From Perkinsus chesapeaki (Eukaryota > Perkinsozoa > Perkinsida > Perkinsidae), in contig JAAPAO010000271.1 in NCBI GenBank assembly GCA_013115145.1, positions 1-44,309 of the forward strand: a DNA stretch of 44,309 nt. Reading direction: 5' to 3'. Both the position numbers and the translations under genes were made by a program. The notes under the pieces are model-generated. The model did no database searches and was not told where the DNA came from. It saw only the letters and a list, made by a program, of their open reading frames with translations. Shown in pieces: positions 10,262 to 20,961 of this stretch (the first letter of the stretch is position 1; every line of letters starts with the position of its first letter).

Positions 10262-10373
10262 TCCGATCATAACCACCTTGTATGACGAATGTTTTGCATG
10301 ACGATGTTACTGTTGTTATCGTGGCTGTTGTTAATTGTGAGTTAGACTTGAGTGCTTATATAGGCGGGCTTGG
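10261..10373. repeat. 3' flank shared with upstream paralog (copy 2 of duplicated unit)
   Basis: This is the counterpart of 9122-9235. The same ordered blocks (ATGACGATGTT at 10298, GTTGTTATCG, GGGCTTGG ending at 10373) follow the stop codon of copy B, with small insertions and substitutions. Confidence 0.7.
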
Positions 10374-10531
10374 TTTGCACACAGCCAACTACAGTACTCA
10401 ACACTTCACCACAATAATCCACGGCTGGTTTAATTTTGCAGCAATCGAGCAACATGCACTGGTAACAATAATAGTAACACTTCATCTTCCTGCGGTAGGT
10501 GTGGGGTTGGGGCTAATCCTGGGCTCCTCCG

Positions 10532-13500
10532 TCAGCAGTAGGACTGCAAGTGGAGACGGCAACCTTGGTACCTCTGGCAATAAGACAGCTTACTCCTCCT
10601 TAGTCGCTGAGTTGGATCCAGTCGCACCACTTTCTTGGTTCCCCTTCTCCATATCAGGATGAGGCCGAGGGGGCGGTAGTGGCGGGGCCTGAGTGTAGCA
10701 ACTGTAACACTGCCATTAGCTCCTCTCTCTACCGCTCCCTTCTCATGCTGACCGGTTGATAATGCCCCAAGGGGTTTTCGAGTGGGAAGTGGAAGATGGT
10801 CGGAATCATCGTCCGAGGTGTTGTCGTCATCGTCGTTGGATGCTTCGTTATTCTGCTCCATGATATCGCTCGATGATGAGTCGCTGAAATCGTCATTGGT
10901 GATGAGGCTCAGTTAGTGACGACACACCTATCATCCGAGGAGATGGCCGAAACTTTCGACGCTAATTCGTTCTTCTTTTGTTTCGCCTCTGAAATACCAA
11001 AGTATTGGGCACATTCTGGCTATCTGCCTACGTCTGGCATGCTGCGCCTTGTCCCGCAGAGACATCTTCACAGGGCCACCACCCGATTGATGAGGTGACG
11101 ATGCTCCAACAGTGACATCAGCAGCAGCAGCACCGTCTTCATCTTCATTATCAACGTTGCTTTCCACAACCTTCGGTGATGGCATGCTGTTGTTATCCTC
11201 TATAGCCATCATTGGTGATCCAGGTACAACACTGAGGCAGTACTCTGGAAGCACGTATCCCTTCACCAATTACTACTTCGGCAAGGACTCTCCTCCCTCC
11301 CTGTTGTTCACTATTTTTGACAAAACCACAACTCTAGCAGCCTCTCTATGTACTTCGACAGTTCCTTAATAATAGTGCATTTAAGCCGTTATTATACTAC
11401 TGCTCCTATTACTGGGACTATCGAGCACAGTGGGGCCGGGCAAAGCTTTGAGACCCTTCTTAGGGGTCTTCTTAGGTTCATCCTGATCACTTATCAAAAA
11501 TATCAACCCGCATCATGGTTGCTACGGTAGTGATATCAATGACCGATAAGTCATGAAGAGTTTTGCGTTTGAAGTCGCTCATCGGTAGAGGTGCTGTGCT
11601 CACTGCACTCCCTGCCTCAGACTCGGCTTCGTATTTAGCATCGGCCAACGCTTTCTTCAGCTGACGACCCTCAATAATCCTAAAACCACAGCCGAGCTAA
11701 ACTTTAAAGGATAAGCAGCAGCTATCTTACGCTCCTATAATAGTGAAGACTACCGTGCCGACCACAAGGCCTATCAGCGGGCCAAAGCTTACGACAGTAA
11801 CCGAGGACGCTGTCAATCCAGCGATGGCTGACGGAGAATACTTCTATGCTTTGTTGAAAATCGTTGAGGTGGATACTGCTGCTGCTTACCAGACCAGAGT
11901 AGAGCCGGGTTCTTGATGAGGGCCAGGATGGACATGATAAACGATATCCCTAGCGTTATTGAGAGGGCCTGTGGAGGCAACGATGATACCAACTGAAGAG
12001 GTTAGCACTTACTGTGTGGCAAATCCAAGTAGTGATAAAACCACCAATATTGGATATAATAGTGCTACCAAATACAAAACCCATATTGACGCCTGAACAT
12101 CGAAAGTAGTGATGAAAATCTGAGAGTAGGAGTAGTAGTACCGAGAAGGCTGCAAAGAATATGTCTGTTGATTATGCCTGATACCAACACTAAGAGACTC
12201 TCCTTTGGTGAACCTGTTTATAAGGCTCATGATGAAACAAAGGAGAATGGTAAAGGACGCGTACTGTCGTATATCCTAAAGGCAATGAGGTTGAGAGATA
12301 TCATCACCACAGAGCTGATGAATGCAACAATGAAGCCGGGTCCCTTGGCGAGGAAGATCTATGGAGGAAGTGTGAGGGGTTAAACATTACACCACTCACT
12401 TACCAATAAAGCTATACAGATACCAATACTGAACACCAACTGATACCCAAGGAAGGCCGGCGTTGATTGATGCCGGAGCTGTGGATGATGATATGTGTTG
12501 AAGGGATGGTGGCATCCAACAACAACTCACCAATAGGATGGCGCGATTGAGAGTGAGGCCGAGGAATGTGCAAATTCCAAGCCCTATTAGGAGACTTTCC
12601 CCTTCGGTGGTGAATCCTCCTTCTTTAGAAGCTAACCCGATGCCACAAGCTATCTGTGAGGCAAGCATACAGTATCTGCTCATGACAGTGTTAATGAAGG
12701 TATAAGGATGACGCTGTTGCTGCTTCTGCTGCTAACCCGAAGTGTGGCTTAAGATCCGCCTCTGGTTTATAGGAGGCTTCACGCCTTTTAACGGTTTCGG
12801 CAGCCATAGTAGCGGCCAACGCCGACGAACATGCCTCCTTCTGACCACAGGTGACGATGATCGAGAGGATGAAAGCCGCCTTCGATCTCACCTCATCTTT
12901 GACTCGTTGCTGCTTAGCTGCGTAGGCCAGCACCCCAGCTACCAATGCTAGTAGGAGTATCTACCAACGTGCAGTGGCACAGCAGGGCAGCTGCTGCTGC
13001 TACTACTACCGGTATTAAGGCATCAAACAAGGCTTTGCCCAGTCCAAGGAGCATAGCGATAAGGAACATTGGATTGGCCAAGGTGCTGAGGTTGTCCTTA
13101 GTTATGATGAATGGGAGCAGTACAACCAAGAATAATAAAAGTATAGCAAACAAGCGTTTAACATATATTATCTGAAGGGGAGGGATTATTATGATTATGA
13201 CTAGATGGCATGGTGTCATACGCCCCTTCTCATGAACCATTTAGTGAAGAGTGTAAAGTTATAATATATCTTATCTTTGGTGCTGGCATTAGGATCTAAA
13301 CCCTCTTGTGGAGGTGGGGGAGGCTGCCTTCCCATTAGGCAGGGTAATGCAGTGCCCTTGTAATATAATGGTGGGTTATTGAGGTATCTAATCACCAACA
13401 ACAACAGCAATTGTTCATTCTCTCCACCTAAGTGCCATACTCAGCAGCCTTGCCAATGAGGATACCCAAAGGTAGCAGCTGCCAGCACAAGCTGACCATA

Positions 13501-16500
13501 CGGCCAGTCTCCCTTATCAGCTCATCATACGGCGTGTGTATCTCACCACAGCTTTGACCTGATTATATCACTAATAAGTGCCGGCGGCGGCGGCAATGTT
13601 GATGGATGAGTTCGTACATGGTTGAGGATCCCTCAATTTCTTAGAGTATAAATGAGCTCGTTCTTTGATTAGATATGCCTTCACGTTCCAATTGTCATAC
13701 CATAGCCCAAACGATGTAGGCAGCATTGATAGAGCTACATCCCAACGGATAACCTATCAATAGGAGGTGAAGGGAAGAGCAATGGAAAGCTGAGTCTGCC
13801 CTACAGACTCAGGCCCGTCCGGATCCAGCTCCTGAATATCAAGTTTGATCCAGTCGGCTAGAGGCGCGACCTAACACAGATTCAAGGAGGGCGGCGGGGG
13901 GCCAGGCGTGGATGCTTACGACATAATCTTGACCCATGAAGTGACCATTAGCACAGAGGAAGAAGATTATTAAGGAGCCGCCAGCTATAACTATAATCAT
14001 ACCACGACCAAGGAACCTATGTTGAAGATTTATAAGAAGTGTGGTATGAAATCGTACACAGTGAGAGAGTCATCCCACGGACACATCCAGTTCTTGGCAC
14101 TAAATGGATCTGTGATGATGAGGGAACGGTAGAATAGCAGCATCATACACTGTGCGGCGGCGAACACAGCGGCACGGCACCCGCTCAATATGCCTAGGGT
14201 AATAACACAGATATAGTGATAATGAGGCAGGGGGCTGAGCACCCAGCATGAGTAGCTTCTGGCATCTTGGACGAGTTGGCTTTACTGAGTACTTCGCCGC
14301 AACATACAAACCAAAGAAGTCATAGTTGATCCATCGAATGAGAACAATACTGACCTAATACAGTAAGGTGCTACGAGAGGGTTGTAGTGAGTACCTTACA
14401 ATCGAGAGGCATACGGCCGCGAAGAGTACTGCAGGCCCCTCACAACGGGGCACACCCACCGCCATAGTCAGGAACTACAAAGATGAACAACATTGGCAGG
14501 TAGGATGGTGAGTAGGCGAGTAGGGATACTTGAGAGAAGACCTCGGTGGCTGCTTGGACCCAACGCCAGGCCACTTCAGCCAGCTCTCTGATGCCAGAGA
14601 ATACATCTGGTATTTCAACAACAAGGGCTTCAATACGGATGGAGACGTCGAAGTTGAGAGAGCCTAGGGATGCTCGGACCTGACCAGGCGGAGGTGGCGG
14701 CGGTGGGGCTAGGAGGGTTCTGCAGGACCAATAGGAAGTCGAAGAAGAACTTAATGAAGGTGGAGACCGCCCGGAGGATGGTATCAATGGCAGAGGCAAC
14801 GACCTCTCCCAAACCGGGAAGATCTGCATCAGTTTTGATAGGAATGCCAATGACCAATAATCTGTGCCGCATCTCTGTAGGTTTATCCGGATCAAACGGT
14901 GATACCGATGCTCTGAGAATCGACAGGTCTAGCACAAGACCATCATAAGAGCACACTTACCGTATAATGAGGGCAAGCAGCATCAGAAGGGCCATGATTA
15001 GCTCACCAAACATTAGGGCTAGGAGGAGCCTGGAAAGGTGGATAAGTGAAAGGGCTAGTAGTATAGAATGCCGTGATCATCACCATATGGCTATCCCACC
15101 ACCAAAGAAGCCTATGAGAATAAGGCCTATGACGCGAAGAGTTCGACGGAGCGTAGTCCCTGCTGGATTTATGAGCAGACGGAACAACCTCATAGGGACC
15201 TGAGGAGGGAGCAGATGGTGATGATAGATTATTATAATGAGGGTGTTCTTACGGAAGTATTCTTCTTAACAAATCCTCGAGCGCGTGAAACATAACTGAT
15301 CAGTCTCGGATGCTTTATAGGATCGGGGCCGGTGGTACGATCGAGAGCATACCTTAAAGCGGTCCAAATAGTGTATAAGCGGAGGAGGATGTGGGGAGCC
15401 TTTACATGACTGCAAGTATTAGCAGACATATCCACGGGGTGATGTTGCTGACCCATATGGCCACCAACTCGAGAGAGATGCCCTCTCCGGTCACTTCATC
15501 ATCAAACACTGACTGAGCCTTCAGAAAAGAGCAACAACATCGCGAGTATCTGAGGTTGACGCTAGTAAGATACGCCAAAGGTTGATATATACTCTTCTTC
15601 CAACGGGCAGCATTCTCCTGTAAAGCCTGCCGTGGCGCAAGCATCATGCTTCGAGCAGGCTGCGTCACCCAGGAGGTTGACAGCACCAGAAAGCGGTATA
15701 GCACACTCGTCACTGCTCCTTCTGTTTCGTTTCATCGTACCAGAAATGCAGTCGTTGATAAGACCAGCAAAGACGGCAGTGATCGGCATGACTGCTCCAC
15801 GAGATGTCACACCTGAGAGAGTGATAAAGTAGGTAGCCCAGACTTAGGCACGTACCAGAGGCAGGAGATCCTCTTCCTTCAACATTTGACGTTACGTTTG
15901 GTATCGATGAGCCTGCTGTATGGTCCCATACTGCTGGCTGCCATGCTTCACCGTCCCATCGCTCCAGTCGTATCTAGCAACATAATACGGCCCTATAATT
16001 ACGAACTGCTGCTGCTGCTACTTACTTCATCAGCTTTATCGCAGCAATGGGCAGTGTCCCTCCCTGCGTGCCTCATTGAGATGCATCTGACATCCACTTG
16101 ACTTGACCTAAGCAAAGCAATCGTCGGTGATCTCTCGGCAACTTCAAGGGGCATGACAGCAGTAACAGAAGGACAACATATGTCCCTACCTTCCCTTTCT
16201 GATAGCTGGTGTACCAGAGAAATCCATACCAACCCACTCCTCTCCTGGTCGACACATGGCAGCAACACCCGCCTTAGACACCTAAGAAACCAATGACATA
16301 ATATGGAAGGAATAGTCCAAGCAAGGGGCGCCGCCTCACCGCGCAGAATGCTGCCCATTCAGTGCCGGTGTCGTCGCTGAAAGCTGATTCTGGTCCGTAC
16401 CTATTGAGCTGTCGAGAAGCCGGTAATAGGAGGCGTGAGGGTACATGTAAGGGTCATCCAGGGCATAGGCGGGAGGGAGAACAGTCGAGGATATGGGCTC

Positions 16501-19411
16501 ACCGAAACCTGTTACCTCATTAGTGCCTGAAATGGCATCGCTGGGATTCGAACCCACGACCCTCTCTCTGTGGGGGCTTACAATCATCATCAGAATAAAA
16601 GTGTAGTCGGCCTACTCCCCATGCTCGCTGTCGGACCCGCACAATACTGGGACATTGGCCGTACTGACCCTCGCCAAGATACGAGACACGCCACATAGAA
16701 TTAAAAAGGGACGGTCTTTTTTGCCATCCTCCACCACCGAGGCCTTTAAGACTGAATGAAGGCAATGCTCGGTACATTAGTAGCGGAACGCCAATGCTGC
16801 GTACGCCATGGTGGTCTCCCAGGCCTCGCCCGTCCACATTTGAAGGTCGACTGAGCGTGCCATCTGTGTAGCCACACCAGACTGCTTCAACCGAACACAC
16901 CTAGTAGAAATGATTAATATTGGCCTCATTACTCTTTATTCCTTACTTCACTGTGCTCGGCCTCGAGGCGCCAAAGTCAAAGCCCGTCCACGCCTCCACG
17001 CCAACACACGGGGCACAGTCGGCATGCCACAGAGTAGTGGTATCATTATCCGAAGCTCTACTTGGGGAGTTCACCCCAGTTGATGCCATCGGCTGAAATA
17101 AGGCATCAATCATAATCCAGGCGGCGTAGTTGTCCTCTGCTATCCTCACCTCACCACCCTCAAGGAAGTTATCTGGATGACATGCTGTATCAGAATACAT
17201 TTCAAGCTCGGCAATTCTCCAACCATCCCTGACATAATCACTGAGGACTATCCGCCATTGAGTTCCCAGTGCAGCGGGGTACCGTGACCATGTCCCACCG
17301 CCGACCTGATAATCATCATCATCACAATGATATTTACGATTATCGTCATTGTTGTCTGCCTACCTCAGTTAGTCTGCCCGTAATGGTCCAGACCGCAAAG
17401 TCGTTGACAATATGAGAGGTAGGGCCCTCAGTAGTGTTCCTATTCCACCATTCAAGTGTAATACTAGTAGCTTGACGATTAACCTCCTTGGCCTGGAATA
17501 TCCTAATACATCGAACCTGTCATCACCACCAACATCAACATCATCATCACTCAACCATATACTGGGCTCCTCACCTCATGAGGGGCATCGATGCCTACAT
17601 CCAGTCCTACCCAAGCGCGGAGCTGCTGCTGGAGGCTTCCGCTACCATCCACACTTTCGGTCATAACTGGTTTTCCTTGTCCAATCCATCCGGTCTTGAT
17701 ATCCCCATCAAATGCTCGGGCGGGGCCGGCAACCTGACAGCAATATTTTACCAAGATATGTCGCCCTCTCCTCCTCGTCCACCTCGGCACCATCGATGCC
17801 CGATGAGCTTGCTAATGGTGTTATACCACCTCTCACTGTAATAGCCTCGGTACCTGATAGCAACACCTTCCCTATGTATCGATGATGCTGCTGCTGCTAG
17901 CAGATGGTTTACAATCGCTATCGGTGTGCATGATAAACTCCTCTATCTCCCATTCATTGGGGGCCTCACCAGCGGCATGCTCTCTAAGTTGACCTACTTA
18001 CACCATATACCCCAACCTCGTCTGGGAAGGCAATACCGGATATCCTCCACAATGTGGCTGCCAAGGCAGGTCTTCTGTCCCATGCTCCACCACCTATCTC
18101 ACTGCAAGAAGCACCAGCATCATGGCCATGGTAAGTGTTCCCTACTTCAATGTTATCCAGCTTTCCCATTCCGATCCAGACCACCGCTGGATCCATGCCA
18201 CAGTGGCCTGCTCCTCCACCAGACGGCTTTGATATATCTTTACACACTTCACATCAAACTCCCCCAACCTCTGCACACCAATCCAAGCCGCACCAGCGTC
18301 AGCATACGAATGTACGGCCTTCCAGCCCGAGAACACGTCCCCATCAAATGCCAGGCGGCTTCTTTGGTGCTGTGATGCGTCCCCACTTGTAATGTATCTA
18401 GGAGGGTCTTGCCAGTCCTCCTCCACCGGGTCAACACTGGCTGCAGAGCACATAGTGTCAGAGTACAGGCTGAGCTCTTGGACCTGCATTCGCACTACAA
18501 ACAAGGGTGCGATGGGGCACGTTGTTATCACATTCCATGTCGTCTTTGGTCTGGCCCATTGCTCCTCGCTATGGATCATCCTCCACATTGAAGCAGCCAA
18601 TGCTGGACGCTGGTTCCAGGTACCTGAATAGACACAATATAACTAGCCATCATATCCTTAACCATTGAATACTCCCTCCGATGGCATCTTGAAAATCTGC
18701 AACTTCCCATCCTAGCCCGATCCACTTCACAATTTCCACAGAGGATGCCTGTCTTGAAGGGTCTGGTGACTGTATAAGCTTGAAGCAGGCGACCTAGAAC
18801 AATAGGATGTGCCCTTGCTCCAACACACATACAATGAGATATGACCTCTTTTGGTGCAGTAAAGAGCAGGGCTAGTGTGGCCTGACCCGAATGGCATCCT
18901 CTATTTGGATTAGCTTCATCGCTGCAATCGGCCACCCAAGCCGTGAACTCATCCTGGTCGAATGCCAATGCAGCCTCCCCTCTGATGATGACCAAACCAT
19001 CCACGCTCTTGTCCATAACAATACTTACATGCTTGCTGTTGCAGTTGGCTCGCCGTCAAGTGCATCGCCGCCGGAGCAATCTTGTTCAGAGTAGAATCTC
19101 AATTCTGACACTTCCCATTTATCCTCAACACTTGCAAAATTTCGTATACCCCACAAGTATCTGACACCTCTAGCCATGAACTAGCCATCGTTGAGCCCGC
19201 CTCACCCCGTTTGTGGTTTATTATGTTCCCACTGACCACCTTGAAAGGTCGGATTTGATATAGTAAGGGTGGTTTCCCACGTATAGCCACTCCATCGCTG
19301 TAGCAACCTAAGGTGATTACCATCGCAGGTAGTCTTCTTCTTGAAAGCAGACAATTATTTCTACGAGTGCAAAAGGATTCGAAGGAGGGTAGTAGAATGG
19401 AACCTTGCCGA

Positions 19412-19443
<32 letters not shown>

Positions 19444-20816
19444 AATACATGCTTTGTGCTGCTGTTGAGGGTGAACTTGTTGCTCTATATCCATCAGATT
19501 GCCATACCATAACGCATCTTATATCATTTACCGGACTATCTAACACACCACCAAAGCTGATACAGTAATAACAACACACCACGACGGCTCTCACTAAATT
19601 CCTGACCGATCCATGCCGACTCGGCCGGGCAGCCTGTTGGCTGGGTCGATGAGCATGATGCCATCCACGCTGTGTCCGTGTTATAATCCACAGTATCTAA
19701 TCAAACACTGCACCTGGAGCCATTGGGCAGCAGCAATCAGCCTACTAGCTGCCAGTAGAGGGTCTCCTGAAGTCCACGTCATCTCTGCTGGCGATGCGAT
19801 GACGGTGTTAATGTCAGTTAGTTCGAACCTCTCGTCACAGATAAAGTCAGAATAGAAGTGCACCTCAGCAACGGTCCATCGGTCTTCGAGCTGAAAACAA
19901 GCAGGCAATACAACTGCATCACCATGTCATGAGATGCTTCCGACATCGTCAGCGTTGGTGAGCCTCCAGAGTGTCCTAGGTGGCGCAGGCCTCTGCTGCC
20001 ATACCCCTCCCGAGAGCGCATCCAATCTGAACTCGGGCATGTACGCATGTCCTGTCCACTTTTCGACTTCAATCATTTGCCTAAACACATCATCCATCTT
20101 GTACGACTATCTATTACTGCTGCTACGTTCGCCTGGACCATATAGGCGACTGGTATATCTTCATACACTTTATACTTGGTATCGGTACTATTTGAGGATT
20201 CGGCGACTGACTCGCTGTAAGAATATACCTGAAACCAATCGATATACTAGACACTAAACCAAGGAGGGAGCTGACGTATTCCAAGCCGGATCGTTGGCAA
20301 TTGATGCGCCTATCCATTGGGTTCCTGAAACACTAGTAGATGAGCGCATCGACACCAACGGTGTACCTATGGCGCAGCCTCCTGTAGCCAGACGGCAGTC
20401 CGCTGACCATGCTGTGGTAAGGATAGAATCGAATGCTCTCACTGCGGTGTTAACTGAAGTACTCCTATTATTATATTTATTATTATCATTCACCTGTATA
20501 TTCAGTCGAATGGGAGCTCTCTGTTATGTCAGATAGTTGAACTAACTTATCATCCGCACAGTCCCTATCCAGGTACATCTTAACTTCATGGATTTCCCAG
20601 AAGTCATGCACCGGACCACCGTTAATCAGCCCTACCAAGACAGTATCAATAAAAAGCAAGTCCATCTACATCCGCACTATAAAGCTGATTCGCTGCAGTC
20701 TGTTGGCCCGTAACATTATACAGTATGATGATCCCGGCCAGGACCACTCTACGCAAGGAGGCCCCCTCCCCCCGCCCTTGCCGCTGCTGCTGCAAGTGGA
20801 GTGCTTGTAGGTGCAT
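10532..20816 (-). CDS. Very large discoidin-repeat receptor with polytopic membrane region (multi-exon)
   Basis: Read on the minus strand from an ATG at 20816 with a basic then hydrophobic start (ASLRRVVLAGIIILYNVTG), a likely signal anchor or signal peptide. Seven full discoidin (F5/8 type C)-like modules and an N-terminal half module follow (20610 to about 15960). Next is a cysteine motif (ACSKHDACATAGFTGECCP, about 15675-15615). Then come about 15 hydrophobic segments between 15.4 and 11.7 kb, for example VAIWVSNITPWICLLILAVM, TLRVIGLILIGFFGGGIAI, LFAILLLFLVVLLPFII, LVALLYPILVVLSLLGF and SSVTVVSFGPLIGLVVGTVV. The tail is cytoplasmic and acidic: LRDKAQHAR|QAKQKKNELA, SDD|SDSSSSDIMEQNN and NDDDDNTSDDDSD. 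Many junctions join in frame with introns of 30-60 nt, but in the membrane part (15-11.7 kb) not every splice was solved, and the 3' end at 10532 is provisional. It could be split into two genes near 15.9 kb. I see no ion-channel or GPCR hallmark. The ectodomain suggests carbohydrate or surface binding. Confidence 0.6.
16527..16581 (-). other. 55-nt intron containing a tRNA 3'-half-like sequence
   Basis: On the minus strand the intron begins GTAAGCC at 16581 and ends TTTCAG at 16527, between exons of the sixth discoidin module. Positions 16557-16533 contain GTGGGTTCGAATCCCAG followed by CGATGCCA. This looks like a tRNA T-arm (loop TTCGAAT, B-box GGTTCGAATCC) and an acceptor 3' strand. The matching 5' acceptor strand is not found upstream, so it is not a functional tRNA gene. 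Confidence 0.5.
19412..19443. repeat. Trinucleotide microsatellite (TTG)n
   Basis: An interrupted run of TTG units inside the discoidin-receptor gene, on the opposite strand to its coding sense (CAA on the minus strand). It lies between recognisable coding blocks, so it is probably intronic. Confidence 0.7.
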
Positions 20817-20961
20817 GTTAAGAGCGAAGCATGCCTGTGTTCACTAGTGTCTGGTATTAACCACTCAACACGCCTCCAAAGTATGAATGAAATAAAAAGG
20901 ATAACAGGAAAGGTTAATACTCTTTACAAATTCTTCTTGTTATTTATAGTAGGAAATGACG

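Larger units (their letters stand above)
15960..20610 (-). repeat. Array of discoidin-like protein modules (7 plus one half)
   Basis: The repeated pattern is A-F-D-x-D-x-x-T-x-W, then W-[IV]-G, then [VI]-[KR]-C-[VM]-[KR]-[IL]-x-Q, a W-x-G-x-x-W block, RPAL-x(4)-WR, and W-x-V-x-E-x-x-x-YSD-x-x-C. Module starts (minus strand) lie near 20440 (AFDSILTTAW), 19680 (NTDTAWMASC), 18985 (LAFDQDEFTAW), 18365 (LAFDGDVFSGW), 17740 (RAFDGDIKTGW), 17080 (ASDNDTTTLW) and 16370 (PALNGQHSA, degenerate). The half module is WEIHEVKMYLDRDC at 20602-20563. Examples of the closing block are WTVAEVHFYSDFIC, WEVSELRFYSEQDC, VQELSLYSDTMC, WRIAELEMYSDTAC and GRLHFYSDDDC. Each module spans several small exons, so the array is easy to miss in raw frames. 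The family match is to F5/8 type C/discoidin folds, by motif only. Confidence 0.68.

Noticed and set aside
16533-16557. Possible tRNA gene on the minus strand
   Set aside because: Only the T-arm and 3' acceptor-like strand are present. No matching 5' acceptor, D-arm or anticodon arm is visible upstream, so it is described as a tRNA-derived fragment instead.
17412-19094. Plus-strand frames rich in His, Pro and Ser
   Set aside because: They are antisense to the discoidin modules, whose repeated Trp and Cys motifs are on the minus strand.
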